A stretch of 64,000 nucleotides of DNA from an uncultured Aquimarina sp. (GTDB lineage Bacteria; Bacteroidota; Bacteroidia; Flavobacteriales; Flavobacteriaceae). The first letter of the stretch is position 1; every line of letters starts with the position of its first letter. Position numbers and translations under genes: made by a program. The DNA is taken from the NCBI GenBank assembly GCA_947499005.1, contig CANMML010000013.1:1-64000 (forward strand), given 5' to 3'. The notes beneath the pieces were generated by a model. That model was not told the origin of the DNA, did no database searches, and worked only from the letters and a program-made list of their open reading frames with translations. This document shows, in pieces, positions 18,100-26,739 of this stretch.

Positions 18100-18822
18100 C
18101 TAAAACTTACAATAACATGGCCTTCTACCAAATGTATACGTCAACGTCATTGCATTATAAAAATACCAATCTCTTTTATTTGGATTCCCAAATGATATGT
18201 CTAAAGGTACTGTATTAGGTACATTCGGTACATTTAAATTCTCTGGCTCACTACCATCTAGGTTATCTGTAAAAGCATATCGTGCACCTATTTCGAACCC
18301 GACTACTAGTTTAGAAAAAATAGAAGCTTTTACTCCTAATACCATTGGTATCGCCATATTCCAATCATTTCCAAATGACTTTATCTCTACTGGGCCAGGG
18401 TCTCTTGGCGTTCTAGCTAAATCTCCATGATTTATTACAGTAATACCTGTATATAAATAAGGAGTCATTTGCTGATCTCCTTCATGTAAATTCCACTCCC
18501 AAAAAGTAAATTCTAAGCCTAATGAAAATTCTTTAATCGAATTTTTAAAATTAAAACCTCGAAACTCTCTTCTACTACCTGAGCCTCTTACATCATTATC
18601 TGAAATAGGTAAATACAACGCTGAAAATCGAAATGAATGACGATCACTTCTATTCCACTTTGCGATCATACCAAACCCTACATCATTAAAATCTACAAAC
18701 CGCGTGCTACCTACATCTCCAACGAAATTTGTCCCACCAATGGTAAAACCAACTTCGTATGTTTGTGCTGCTAAAGCAAAACAGCTGATTGCAAATAAGT
18801 ATAATAAATTTCTTTTTAACAT
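18100..18822 (-). CDS. DUF6089 family outer-membrane beta-barrel protein
   Basis: A 240-residue protein from ATG at 18820-18822; the longer reading to 18888 only adds residues before the signal peptide. The signal peptide is MLKRNLLYLFAISCFALAAQ. The rest alternates strands of an outer-membrane barrel: YEVGFTIGGTNFVGDVG, RFSALYLPISDNDVRG, FSLGLEFTFWEWNL and the closing NAMTLTYTFGRRPCYCKF with two terminal Cys. DUF6089 proteins sit between nadK and uppS-bamA in many Bacteroidetes, suggesting an envelope role, but no function is established. It lies 104 nt upstream of the uppS start. Confidence 0.85.
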   Translation of the reverse strand: MLKRNLLYLFAISCFALAAQTYEVGFTIGGTNFVGDVGSTRFVDFNDVGFGMIAKWNRSDRHSFRFSALYLPISDNDVRGSGSRREFRGFNFKNSIKEFSLGLEFTFWEWNLHEGDQQMTPYLYTGITVINHGDLARTPRDPGPVEIKSFGNDWNMAIPMVLGVKASIFSKLVVGFEIGARYAFTDNLDGSEPENLNVPNVPNTVPLDISFGNPNKRDWYFYNAMTLTYTFGRRPCYCKF

Positions 18823-18920
18823 AGCTTTATGGTTTGCAAATATAGAAAAATCGTGATCGATACCTATTCTACATATCGCGTTACACAAAAATACAACTAG
18901 ATTTTAGCCACTTTTATTGT

Positions 18921-19802
18921 TTAATTTCTTTGATCTTCTCCCCACAGCATTTTCTTACGAAGTGTTTTCAAAAAACTTTCTTCGTTCAATAACACCATAT
19001 TTATATTAAATGGTGCTTTAGTTATTACTATTTCCGTTTCGTTTGGGATGGTATGAGTTCTAGAGTCTAATGAAACTAAATGTTCATTTTCTCTACCTGA
19101 AATAGTTAATGATAATTTAAAATGATCTGGAATTACAAACGGACGCATATTCAAATTATGTGGCGCGATAGGAGTTAATAAAAAGCTAGAAGTCTGTGGC
19201 ATCATAATAGGTCCTCCACAACTTAACGAATATCCTGTTGAACCTGTTGGTGAAGAAACAATTAATCCATCTGCCCAATAGGACGTTAAAAACTCATCAT
19301 TCAACTGTGTATGTACTGTAATCATTGAGGTCGTATTCTTTCTACTGACAGCGATCTCATTTAAAGCATATTGAAACCCTCCAAAATCATACCCATTACT
19401 AGCTGTTACCTCTAATAAACTTCTAGAACTAACTGAATATTTTTCATCAAAAATTTGTGTAATGGATTCTGCAAGCTCTTCTTTTCTAATAGTTGCCAAG
19501 AAACCTAAACGCCCTGTATTGATACCGACTAAAGGAATACCTAAATCCCTAACATAGGTAATGCTTCGCAGAATAGTACCATCTCCTCCAATACTAAAGA
19601 ATAAATCATATGAAGTATCTAGCTCCTTGAAAGTACTGAAATACGAATAGTCTTTCTTAATACTCTCATGCTGCTGTATTAATCCTAAAAATTGTTTTTC
19701 GATAACAACTTCTACAGATCTATCGTCCAACAAATCGAGTAATTGTTGAATATATTGTCCTGAATTTTCATGGTAAAATTGACCATAAATACCAACCTTC
19801 AT
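18921..19802 (-). CDS. nadK: NAD kinase
   Basis: A 293-residue cytosolic enzyme that phosphorylates NAD to NADP. I use the ATG at 19800-19802 (MKVGIYGQFYH); an in-frame ATG at 19830-19832 would add ten poorly conserved residues. The GGDGT motif is at 72-76, followed by NTGRLGFLA, NEIAVSR and the glycine-rich SPTGSTGYSLSCGGP of the substrate site. Length and motifs are standard. It lies in the envelope block between a CBS-domain gene and the DUF6089 gene. Confidence 0.95.
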   Translation of the reverse strand: MKVGIYGQFYHENSGQYIQQLLDLLDDRSVEVVIEKQFLGLIQQHESIKKDYSYFSTFKELDTSYDLFFSIGGDGTILRSITYVRDLGIPLVGINTGRLGFLATIRKEELAESITQIFDEKYSVSSRSLLEVTASNGYDFGGFQYALNEIAVSRKNTTSMITVHTQLNDEFLTSYWADGLIVSSPTGSTGYSLSCGGPIMMPQTSSFLLTPIAPHNLNMRPFVIPDHFKLSLTISGRENEHLVSLDSRTHTIPNETEIVITKAPFNINMVLLNEESFLKTLRKKMLWGEDQRN

Positions 19803-19896
19803 AGTCCCGTTTTTATTTTGCACACTGCGCATTCTTAAGGATTCGAAAATTGGGGAAAATTATTTAGATAACCATACAGAATGATAGATATTCGAT

Positions 19897-20550
19897 TTAA
19901 ATATTTAAATATCGATCAAAGTACCTAGAACGCTCCTTTAAATTATTCAAAAAGACATCATCATAATGATCTGAAATAACATCATATCCATATCTTCTAA
20001 AAGTCTGAGCTATAGCATTAAAATCACCATCCCCCATCTTAATAGTAGTCTGCACCATGTCATTTTCAAAATTTGATACATATACACTCATCATTTTAAC
20101 ATTATTCGATTCAACAATCTGACAAACTTCACTGAAGGAATGATCTAACTGACCTTTTTGAACCACAATAATATTACCATGTTCATTCATAAAAGGCATG
20201 TTACTAAAATAAGCCAACAAATGTTTTAACTCTAGATATCCTAAATATTCGCCTTTATCCTGAGAAAGGATGGGCAAAATATTGGTACGATACCTCCCCA
20301 TAAGTTCCATAACTTCCTGTTCATTCATATCTTCTTTGCCATAAAAATTTTCTAATTCTAATGCAAAAGTTTGAATATGATCTTCACCTTCAATACCATC
20401 TACGTCATACTCTGCCAGGCAACCTAAATAATTTCCGTTATTAATTATAGGAAGATGACTTATGTTAAATTCATTAAAAATTTCTTGAGCATCACTAACT
20501 TTTGATTCAAAAGATAATGGCTGTATATCGTTAGCTAATTCTAAGTTCAT
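19897..20550 (-). CDS. CBS-domain protein
   Basis: A 217-residue cytosolic protein with two CBS domains (about 1-55 and 70-130): AQEIFNEFNISHLPIINNGNYLGCLAEYD and EVMELMGRYRTNILPILSQDKGEYLGYLELKHLL. The last 80 residues resemble the ACT-like end of AcuB-type proteins. CBS pairs usually sense adenosyl nucleotides. It heads the long minus-strand envelope block, directly before nadK, and its start faces the divergent pdxJ with a 61-nt gap. An adenylate or NAD sensor regulating a neighbour is plausible but not shown. Confidence 0.8.
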   Translation of the reverse strand: MNLELANDIQPLSFESKVSDAQEIFNEFNISHLPIINNGNYLGCLAEYDVDGIEGEDHIQTFALELENFYGKEDMNEQEVMELMGRYRTNILPILSQDKGEYLGYLELKHLLAYFSNMPFMNEHGNIIVVQKGQLDHSFSEVCQIVESNNVKMMSVYVSNFENDMVQTTIKMGDGDFNAIAQTFRRYGYDVISDHYDDVFLNNLKERSRYFDRYLNI

Positions 20551-20585
20551 TTTGTAGACATTGAAGTTCTAGAAAGATTTGTTCG

Positions 20586-20593
20586 TATTTTTG
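20586..20593 (+). promoter_or_regulatory. Putative pdxJ promoter -7 element
   Basis: TATTTTTG matches the Bacteroidetes -7 consensus TANNTTTG, 18 nt before the pdxJ ATG. ATTG at 20560-20563 is a possible -33 element. The spacing is slightly long, so the call is tentative. Confidence 0.45.
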
Positions 20594-20611
20594 ATCTTGT
20601 AAATACGATTT

Positions 20612-21328
20612 ATGACCAAGCTTAGTGTAAATATAAATAAAATTGCCACGCTTCGTAATGCAAGAGGAGGCAATCAGCCAAATGTAATTAAAGTAGCAAA
20701 AGACATTGAAAGATTTGGAGGACAAGGAATTACCATACATCCTAGACCCGATGAAAGACATATTCGTTATGATGATGCTCGTGAATTAACAAAAATAGTA
20801 ACCACTGAATTCAATATTGAAGGAAATCCTATCCCGAAATTCATTGATCTTGTACTCGAAACCAAACCCGACCAAGTTACACTCGTACCAGATGCTATCA
20901 CCAACATTACAAGTGATGCTGGCTGGGACACTATTAAAAACAAACATTTTTTAACTGAGGTGATCGCCGAGTTTAAAAGAAATAATATACGGACTTCTAT
21001 TTTTGTAGACCCTGTTAACGAAATGATTGAAGGCGCAAAAGCTACAGGTACTGATCGCATAGAACTATACACCGAATCATACGCAAAAGGATTTGAAAAT
21101 GGAGATCCAGAAAAGGCAATTGCTCCATATATCAACGCTGCTAAAATTGCGTTAAAAAATGATTTAGAAATTAATGCTGGGCACGATTTATCATTAGATA
21201 ATATTGAATATTTCAAAAAAAACATCCCTGGCTTACTTGAAGTTTCTATCGGTCATGCACTTATCTGTGAAGCCCTATATCTTGGGCTTGAAAACACAAT
21301 ACAAATGTATTTGAGGAAACTTCAATAG
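20612..21328 (+). CDS. pdxJ: Pyridoxine 5'-phosphate synthase
   Basis: A 238-residue TIM-barrel enzyme that condenses 1-deoxyxylulose 5-phosphate with 3-amino-2-oxopropyl phosphate in the DXP-dependent vitamin B6 pathway. Signature parts are LSVNINKIATLRNARGGNQP at the start, ITIHPRPDERHIRYDDAREL, DQVTLVPDA and INAGHDLSL. Length is normal for PdxJ. It is divergent from the CBS-nadK block. Its TAG stop overlaps the first base of a heptamer tandem array, so the terminator region of this gene is formed by repeat DNA. Confidence 0.96.
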   Translation: MTKLSVNINKIATLRNARGGNQPNVIKVAKDIERFGGQGITIHPRPDERHIRYDDARELTKIVTTEFNIEGNPIPKFIDLVLETKPDQVTLVPDAITNITSDAGWDTIKNKHFLTEVIAEFKRNNIRTSIFVDPVNEMIEGAKATGTDRIELYTESYAKGFENGDPEKAIAPYINAAKIALKNDLEINAGHDLSLDNIEYFKKNIPGLLEVSIGHALICEALYLGLENTIQMYLRKLQ

Positions 21329-21400
21329 CTTCGGGCTTCGGGCTTCGGGCTTCGGGCTTCGGGCTTCGGGCTTCGGGCTTCGGGCTTCGGGCTTCGGGCT
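21328..21400 (+). repeat. Perfect heptamer tandem repeat, (GCTTCGG)x10
   Basis: Ten exact copies of GCTTCGG plus a partial GCT, beginning at the last base of the pdxJ stop codon. The GC-rich units contrast sharply with the AT-rich surroundings. Copy number could vary by replication slippage. Confidence 0.95.
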
Positions 21401-21461
21401 AAAGGAATTTATTTTTTGTTACCCGAACAACTATAGAATATTATATTTATATCAAATGAAA

Positions 21462-21496
21462 AGCTGGTAGCCCATAGCTGGCAGCTGATAGCCATC
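21462..21496 (+). repeat. Degenerate heptamer array, AGCTGNN type
   Basis: Five consecutive 7-nt units, all starting with AGC (AGCTGGT, AGCCCAT, AGCTGGC, AGCTGAT, AGCCATC). The array stops six nucleotides before the ATG of the next gene, so it occupies that gene's 5' leader. Confidence 0.75.
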
Positions 21497-21502
21497 ACAA
21501 CA

Positions 21503-22270
21503 ATGAAACTACACTCTATCATAATTGGCGAAGGCCAACCTTTTATCATTTTACACGGATTTCTAGGAATGAGTGATAATTGGAAAACATTAGGTAAAAA
21601 ATATAGTGAAGTTGGATATCAAGTCCACCTTATCGACCAAAGAAATCACGGAAGAAGCCCTCATAGCGATGATTTTTCTTATCAACATATGAGTGACGAT
21701 CTTTTAGAGTATTGCAATGATCACAATTTAGAGAACATTGTATTATTAGGTCACTCTATGGGAGGAAAAACCGCTATGGAATTTTCTTGTACCTACGCCG
21801 AAAAATTATCCAAATTAATCGTGGCAGATATCGCTCCTAAATATTATCCGCTACACCATCAAGATATACTTGATAGTCTTAGCGCTTTAGATTTTGAAAG
21901 CATTCAATCTAGAAAAGAAGCCGAAACAACTTTAGGAGAATATATTAAAGACCCAGGCACTAAACTTTTTTTACTTAAAAATTTATACCGAAAAGAAGGA
22001 AGTACGTTTGGTCTTCGCATCAATTTGGAAGTATTAACAAAACGAGTTGAAGAAATCGGAAAAGCACTTGAAAACAATAAAACTTTTGGACTCCCTACGC
22101 TATTTTTACGCGGAGAAAAATCCAACTACATTAAAGATGCTGATTTTCAATTAATTAAAAACCATTTTCCTTTCGCTGAAATTATGACAGTTTCTAAAGG
22201 AGGACACTGGCTTCACGCCGAAAATCCTAAAGAATTCTACGATAAATCAATTCATTTTATAAAAAAATAA
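21503..22270 (+). CDS. Alpha/beta hydrolase, YbfF-like esterase
   Basis: A 255-residue cytosolic alpha/beta hydrolase. The oxyanion segment is ILHGFLGMSDNW, the nucleophile is Ser85 in LLGHSMGGKT, and the catalytic His is in GGHWLHAENP near the end. DQRNHGRSPHS and IAPKYYP match the YbfF-type acyl-CoA/ester hydrolase group. The physiological substrate is unknown. Its leader carries two heptamer arrays, which may affect expression. It stands alone between pdxJ and the porin gene. Confidence 0.85.
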   Translation: MKLHSIIIGEGQPFIILHGFLGMSDNWKTLGKKYSEVGYQVHLIDQRNHGRSPHSDDFSYQHMSDDLLEYCNDHNLENIVLLGHSMGGKTAMEFSCTYAEKLSKLIVADIAPKYYPLHHQDILDSLSALDFESIQSRKEAETTLGEYIKDPGTKLFLLKNLYRKEGSTFGLRINLEVLTKRVEEIGKALENNKTFGLPTLFLRGEKSNYIKDADFQLIKNHFPFAEIMTVSKGGHWLHAENPKEFYDKSIHFIKK

Positions 22271-22278
22271 TTTATCTT

Positions 22279-22286
22279 TAATTTTG
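22279..22286 (+). promoter_or_regulatory. Putative -7 element before the porin gene
   Basis: TAATTTTG fits TANNTTTG and lies 74 nt upstream of the OmpP1/FadL start. No convincing -33 element is seen. Confidence 0.35.
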
Positions 22287-22359
22287 TACTTAATTTTTTG
22301 AATATATTTCAAACATTACTACAAGCCCCAAACTTTAATCTTTTAACTAATTAATTCTT

Positions 22360-23586
22360 ATGAAGAAGCTTATTTTATTAGCTGCCTGTTGCTTAGGGTC
22401 ATATGCCAGTTATGCTGGTGGGTATCGCGTTAGTGCTCAAGGTCAACGCGCTTTAGCCATGGGACATACAGGTGTGGCCGTCGTTAACTCTGCCGAGTTA
22501 GCATTTTTCAATCCTTCGGGATTGGTTTATTTGGAAAACAAATTAAATATTAGTGCTGGTGTTACCGGTATTATTTCCAACACTCAATATCAAAATCTTA
22601 GCACAAGACAAAGTGCAGAAACAAAAGATATTCTCAGTACACCTTTTAATTTCTATGCCACTTATAAAATCAATGATTGGTTAAGTGCTGGTTTAGCCGT
22701 GTATACTCCATATGGTAGTCGTGTTGAATATGAAAATAACTGGGCTGGTGCAGATTTAGTGAATACTATTGATCTTAAGTCTATTTACTTCAACCCTGTG
22801 GTAGGTATCAAATTACATGAAAACCTTAGTGTTGGTGGAGGACCTATTTTTGTTACTGGTAGTGTAGAATTTAACAGAAACCTTTTTAGAGAACAAATTC
22901 CTTCTGAATCTCCTGCTAATGTAGACCTACAAGTTGATGGAGTTACTGCATGGGGGTGGGTTGCTTCTGCAACTTTCAAACCTAGTGATGCATTTACCCT
23001 AGGGGTTAGCTATAGAAGCAAGATTGATATAGAAGCTGAAGGTGGGGATGTAACATTTGAAAACATAACGTTTCCAGACACAGAATTCGACGCTACACTT
23101 CCTTTACCAGCCGAATTAACGCTTGGATTTTCTGTTCAAGCGACTGAGAAATTATTAATTGCTACAGAATTCAATCGTGCGTATTGGGGGGCTTATGATG
23201 AGTTGTCTATTGACTTTACAAATCCTAATGTACCCGACTCTAGAAATGCTAGGGATTATAAAAATGCTACGATCTGGAGAGTTGGTGCTGAATATAATTT
23301 GAATGAAAAATTTGACTTAAGAGCTGGATATTATTTCGATGAATCACCTGTACAATCAGGGCGTTTTGCTCCAGAGACCCCTCGTAATGACTCACATGGA
23401 TTTACAACAGGATTATCTTATAACATCAATGAAAAACTTGCTGTAGATGCCTCATTCGTTTACTTATATTTCGAAGAAATCGAGGAAAGCTATGTAAATA
23501 CCTTTAGACCAGACGTCCCTGCGTTTTCGGGTAGCTACAAATCGAATGCGTTTTTATTTGGACTTGGATTGACTTACAAACTTTAA
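22360..23586 (+). CDS. OmpP1/FadL/TodX-family outer-membrane transporter
   Basis: A 408-residue outer-membrane barrel. After the signal peptide (AACCLGSYASYA) comes GGYRVSAQGQRALAMGHTGVAVVNSAELAFFNPSGLVYL, the conserved N-terminal hatch of FadL proteins including the NPSGL-type motif. The barrel ends with FLFGLGLTYKL. These proteins bring hydrophobic compounds such as long-chain fatty acids across the outer membrane. It is followed after 12 nt by an SGNH-hydrolase lipoprotein gene, a pair often seen together in flavobacteria, which suggests lipid or ester substrates are split and imported together (inference). Confidence 0.9.
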   Translation: MKKLILLAACCLGSYASYAGGYRVSAQGQRALAMGHTGVAVVNSAELAFFNPSGLVYLENKLNISAGVTGIISNTQYQNLSTRQSAETKDILSTPFNFYATYKINDWLSAGLAVYTPYGSRVEYENNWAGADLVNTIDLKSIYFNPVVGIKLHENLSVGGGPIFVTGSVEFNRNLFREQIPSESPANVDLQVDGVTAWGWVASATFKPSDAFTLGVSYRSKIDIEAEGGDVTFENITFPDTEFDATLPLPAELTLGFSVQATEKLLIATEFNRAYWGAYDELSIDFTNPNVPDSRNARDYKNATIWRVGAEYNLNEKFDLRAGYYFDESPVQSGRFAPETPRNDSHGFTTGLSYNINEKLAVDASFVYLYFEEIEESYVNTFRPDVPAFSGSYKSNAFLFGLGLTYKL

Positions 23587-23598
23587 TCTACGAATGTT

Positions 23599-25146
23599 AT
23601 GAAATTTTTGAATTATAAGAATATAGCGATAATATTTGCTGGATTAGGATTTATCGCATGTGAACCAGAATTTGACACTCCTTTAGACGAGGCAGAAGTC
23701 GTTACACAATCTTCAGGATCTGTTGATTTTTCAAATTATGTTGCTGTAGGAAACTCTTTAACTGCAGGATTTGCAGATGGAGCACTTTATATAGATGGTC
23801 AACAAAACTCTTTACCTGCCTTGCTAGCAAGACAAATGAAAGCTGCGGGAGGTGGGGATTTCAATATCCCTTTTATGAGTGATAACACTGGAGGTTTTTC
23901 TGATATTCCGACCCAAGGTCCTAGATTAGTATTCGACGTAGCCAACGGAGTACCAGTTCCTTTAGAAGCAACATCAACAACAAGTATTACGACTAAACTA
24001 CAAGGCTCTTTTAACAATATGGGAATACCAGGAGCGAAAAGTTTTCATTTATTTGCTCCTAGTTATGGAAACCCAGCGGGCCTAGTTACTGAACCTGCTA
24101 CAGCAAATCCTTACTTTGTAAGAATCGCTTCTTCCCCTGATGTTACTTGGATTGAAGACGTATTAGTACAACAACCTACATTTTTTAGTTATTGGCTTGG
24201 AGGTAATGACGTTTTAAGCTTCGCGACTAGTGGAGGAGACGGAAGTGAAGAGATTACTTCTACAGAAATGTTTACACAAGCAGTACAAGGTGGTATTGCT
24301 CAAATATCAGCTAACGGAGCTCGCCCAGGTGTTGTTGCTAATATTCCTGACATTAATACTATTCCATTCTTTACAACGGTACCAAATAATGCTTTAGTAC
24401 TAGATGCTGAGACAGCAGCTAATCTTACTGGGTTCTTCCAAGCATATTCAGGTATTGTTACCCAAGGTACTGCCCTAGTTTTAGCAGGAGGTAACCCTGC
24501 TATGATCACTCCACAAATTTTACAGCAAGCCAATGCAGTTGGTTCACAATATGCATTTACGTTTAATCCAGGACCTAATAGATTCATCATACAAACACAA
24601 GAAACGCAAACAAATCCGCGTGGTATACGTCAAATGACTGCTAACGAGTTATTAGTATTAACAATTGATCAGGCTGCCATTAGACAACAAGGTTATGGTA
24701 GTGTTGCAGTTACCGATGAAGTTCGAGCAGTTTTAGGTAAACTAGCAACTGGAGGAACACCAACCATGGAAGAAGCTAACCTAGTCTTAAATGCTGTAAA
24801 CCCTTTTAACGACAGTGATGTACTTGATAATGATGAATTGACACAAATCGCAGAAGCTTCAGCAACATTCAATACTATCCTGGAACAAACGGCAGCTGCT
24901 TTTAATCTTCCTTTGGTAGATGTAAGAGCTATTTTGCAAGAATTACAAGGAGGTATTGATATAGGCACGGGGGTTTTAACTTCTGGATTAGGACTTACAA
25001 GTGCTTTCTCTTTAGATGGAATTCACCTAAACCCTAGAGGTAATGCTGAACTTACCAATAGATTTATCCAAGTAATTAATGAAACCTATGGTGCTACGCT
25101 ACAACCATTAGTTCCTGGGAACTTTAAAACGGTTACCGTTAAGTAA
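23599..25146 (+). CDS. SGNH/GDSL hydrolase lipoprotein
   Basis: A 515-residue exported lipoprotein (GLGFIAC, Cys21, followed by EPEFD). The SGNH blocks are visible: block I as VAVGNSLTAG with Ser53 in place of the usual GDSL wording, block III as YWLGGNDVL, and block V as DGIHLNPRG with the catalytic Asp and His. Between them is a large alpha-helical insert. It probably hydrolyses lipid or acyl esters on the cell surface or in the periplasm. It is co-transcribed with the FadL-type porin 12 nt upstream and closed by a strong terminator. Confidence 0.88.
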   Translation: MKFLNYKNIAIIFAGLGFIACEPEFDTPLDEAEVVTQSSGSVDFSNYVAVGNSLTAGFADGALYIDGQQNSLPALLARQMKAAGGGDFNIPFMSDNTGGFSDIPTQGPRLVFDVANGVPVPLEATSTTSITTKLQGSFNNMGIPGAKSFHLFAPSYGNPAGLVTEPATANPYFVRIASSPDVTWIEDVLVQQPTFFSYWLGGNDVLSFATSGGDGSEEITSTEMFTQAVQGGIAQISANGARPGVVANIPDINTIPFFTTVPNNALVLDAETAANLTGFFQAYSGIVTQGTALVLAGGNPAMITPQILQQANAVGSQYAFTFNPGPNRFIIQTQETQTNPRGIRQMTANELLVLTIDQAAIRQQGYGSVAVTDEVRAVLGKLATGGTPTMEEANLVLNAVNPFNDSDVLDNDELTQIAEASATFNTILEQTAAAFNLPLVDVRAILQELQGGIDIGTGVLTSGLGLTSAFSLDGIHLNPRGNAELTNRFIQVINETYGATLQPLVPGNFKTVTVK

Positions 25147-25172
25147 ATTTTATTATTCAATAATATTTTATA

Positions 25173-25206
25173 GGGTATCGAAAATCATTTTCGATACCCC
25201 ATTTTT
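25173..25206 (+). terminator. Terminator after the SGNH hydrolase gene
   Basis: A perfect 13-bp stem GGGTATCGAAAAT / ATTTTCGATACCC followed by a T-run. It separates the porin/lipase pair from the tig promoter. Confidence 0.9.
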
Positions 25207-25222
25207 TATGCCTTCAACTAAA

Positions 25223-25254
25223 ATTGTACATCCTACAAAAAAGTAGTACTTTTG
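25223..25254 (+). promoter_or_regulatory. tig promoter
   Basis: ATTG at 25223-25226 (-33) and TACTTTTG at 25247-25254 (-7, TANNTTTG) are 20 nt apart, a good Bacteroidetes promoter. It sets the tig transcript start at about 25260, which excludes translation from the upstream TTG at 25224. Confidence 0.72.
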
Positions 25255-25286
25255 CAGCCAATTTTTATACCATTAAATTAGGTCGA

Positions 25287-26618
25287 ATGAATATTTCTAA
25301 AGAGCAGATTGATGCATTAAATGCGGTAGTAACCGTAAATATTGAGAAAGCCGACTATAGCGAGCGCGTAGACAACATATTAAAAGATTACCGTAAAAAT
25401 GCCAATATACCAGGTTTTAGAAAGGGTCATGTACCAATGGGAATGGTGAAAAAACAATACGGTACTGCGGTTAAAGTTGATGAAATCAACAAATTATTGC
25501 AAGAATCTCTTAACAACTTTATCACCGAAGAGAAATTAGATATCCTAGGAAACCCACTTCCTAAAGAAGATGGAGATTTTGATTGGGATGCTGAAGAATT
25601 CAAATTCAACTTCGAATTAGGTTTAGCTCCTGAATTTGAAGTAAAACTTCAAGGTAAAAAAGCAATCGATACTTTTAAAATAGTTGCTACAGAAGAAATG
25701 ATCAACGATCAAGTTGCTTCTTTCCAAAAGCAATACGGAACTTTATCTCCAATTGATGCTGCTATTGAAAATGCTTTAGTTGCTGGTATTTTTGAAAATA
25801 CTGATGCTGACATTAGCAAACAAACGACTTTAGAATTAGAAAATTTAGAAGAAGGAGCTCAAAAATTATTCATCGGTGCAAAAGTAAACGACGTTGTTAC
25901 TTTAAACACTAAAGAGATATTTAAGAATAGTCAAGCATTAGTAACTCAAGTTGGAGTTGCTCAAGAATTAAAAGATACTATCGATGTAGATGTAACTTTT
26001 ACTATTTCTGAAATCAATGAGCGTATTTTAGCTGAACTAGATCAAGAATTATTTGATAAAGTATATGGAGAAGGAGCTGTAACAACAGTTACTGAATTAA
26101 AAGATAGAGTAAAGAGTGACACTGAAGCTCAATTTGCTCAACAAGCAGATCAGTTCTTATTAAATAAAGTAACTGAGAGTGTAATCGAAAACACTGATTT
26201 TGATCTTCCTGCTGAATTCTTAAAGAAGTGGTTACGTACTGCTGGCGAAAAAGAATTAACAGAAGAAGAAGCTGCTGCAGAATACGAAAAGAGCGAAAAA
26301 GGATTGAGATTCCAATTAATCGAAGGAAAAATCATTAAAGACAATGATTTACAAATTCAATTTGAAGAATTAAAAGACTTCGCTAAAGGAATGATTGCAA
26401 ACCAATATGCACAATATGGTATGCCAGCTCCATCTGATGAAGAATTAGAAGGTACTGCAGCTCGTATTTTCCAAAATCAAGAAGAAACAAAGCGTTTATC
26501 TGAGCAATTGATGAGTACGAAAGTATTAGAATTTTACAAAGAGAACGTAAAAGTTAAAGAAAAAGAAGTAAGCTTTGAAGAGTTTATCGCGGAGGCTTAC
26601 AAAACAGAAGAAGCATAA
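25287..26618 (+). CDS. tig: Trigger factor
   Basis: A 443-residue ribosome-associated chaperone and peptidyl-prolyl isomerase family protein. I use the ATG at 25287 (MNISKEQIDALNAVVTVNIEKADY), since the longer frame overlaps the promoter. The ribosome-binding loop is recognisable as the GFRKGHVPMGMVKKQYG segment (about residues 40-57), matching the GFRxGKxP signature. A middle domain and a long helical C-terminal domain with the VTESVIENTDFDLPAEF segment follow. The gene precedes clpP and then clpX, the common chaperone/protease cluster. Confidence 0.95.
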   Translation: MNISKEQIDALNAVVTVNIEKADYSERVDNILKDYRKNANIPGFRKGHVPMGMVKKQYGTAVKVDEINKLLQESLNNFITEEKLDILGNPLPKEDGDFDWDAEEFKFNFELGLAPEFEVKLQGKKAIDTFKIVATEEMINDQVASFQKQYGTLSPIDAAIENALVAGIFENTDADISKQTTLELENLEEGAQKLFIGAKVNDVVTLNTKEIFKNSQALVTQVGVAQELKDTIDVDVTFTISEINERILAELDQELFDKVYGEGAVTTVTELKDRVKSDTEAQFAQQADQFLLNKVTESVIENTDFDLPAEFLKKWLRTAGEKELTEEEAAAEYEKSEKGLRFQLIEGKIIKDNDLQIQFEELKDFAKGMIANQYAQYGMPAPSDEELEGTAARIFQNQEETKRLSEQLMSTKVLEFYKENVKVKEKEVSFEEFIAEAYKTEEA

Positions 26619-26684
26619 TTATTACTAATGAAGGGTTAAAATAACAAACCCTATTTAGGTTTTAGAACGTATTAGTTATCTTAG

Positions 26685-26717
26685 AGGCTTGGAAACATCG
26701 ATTTCCAAGCCTTTTTT
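26685..26717 (+). terminator. Terminator after tig
   Basis: Stem AGGCTTGGAAA / TTTCCAAGCCT with a T6 tail, in the 121-nt gap between tig and clpP. clpP therefore may have an independent promoter or rely on partial read-through. Confidence 0.85.
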
Positions 26718-26739
26718 AAACTAAAGAAAATCACAATAT

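Noticed and set aside
20531-20761. 76-codon minus-strand frame over the pdxJ/CBS gap
   Set aside because: It overlaps the pdxJ coding start and its promoter, and resembles no protein; the CBS gene start at 20550 is sufficient.
20767-21225. 152-codon minus-strand frame opposite pdxJ
   Set aside because: pdxJ is a clear match to a known enzyme over its full length; the antisense frame shows no domain.
21328-21400. Possible CRISPR-like repeat
   Set aside because: Units are 7 nt and directly contiguous, without spacers; no cas genes are present.
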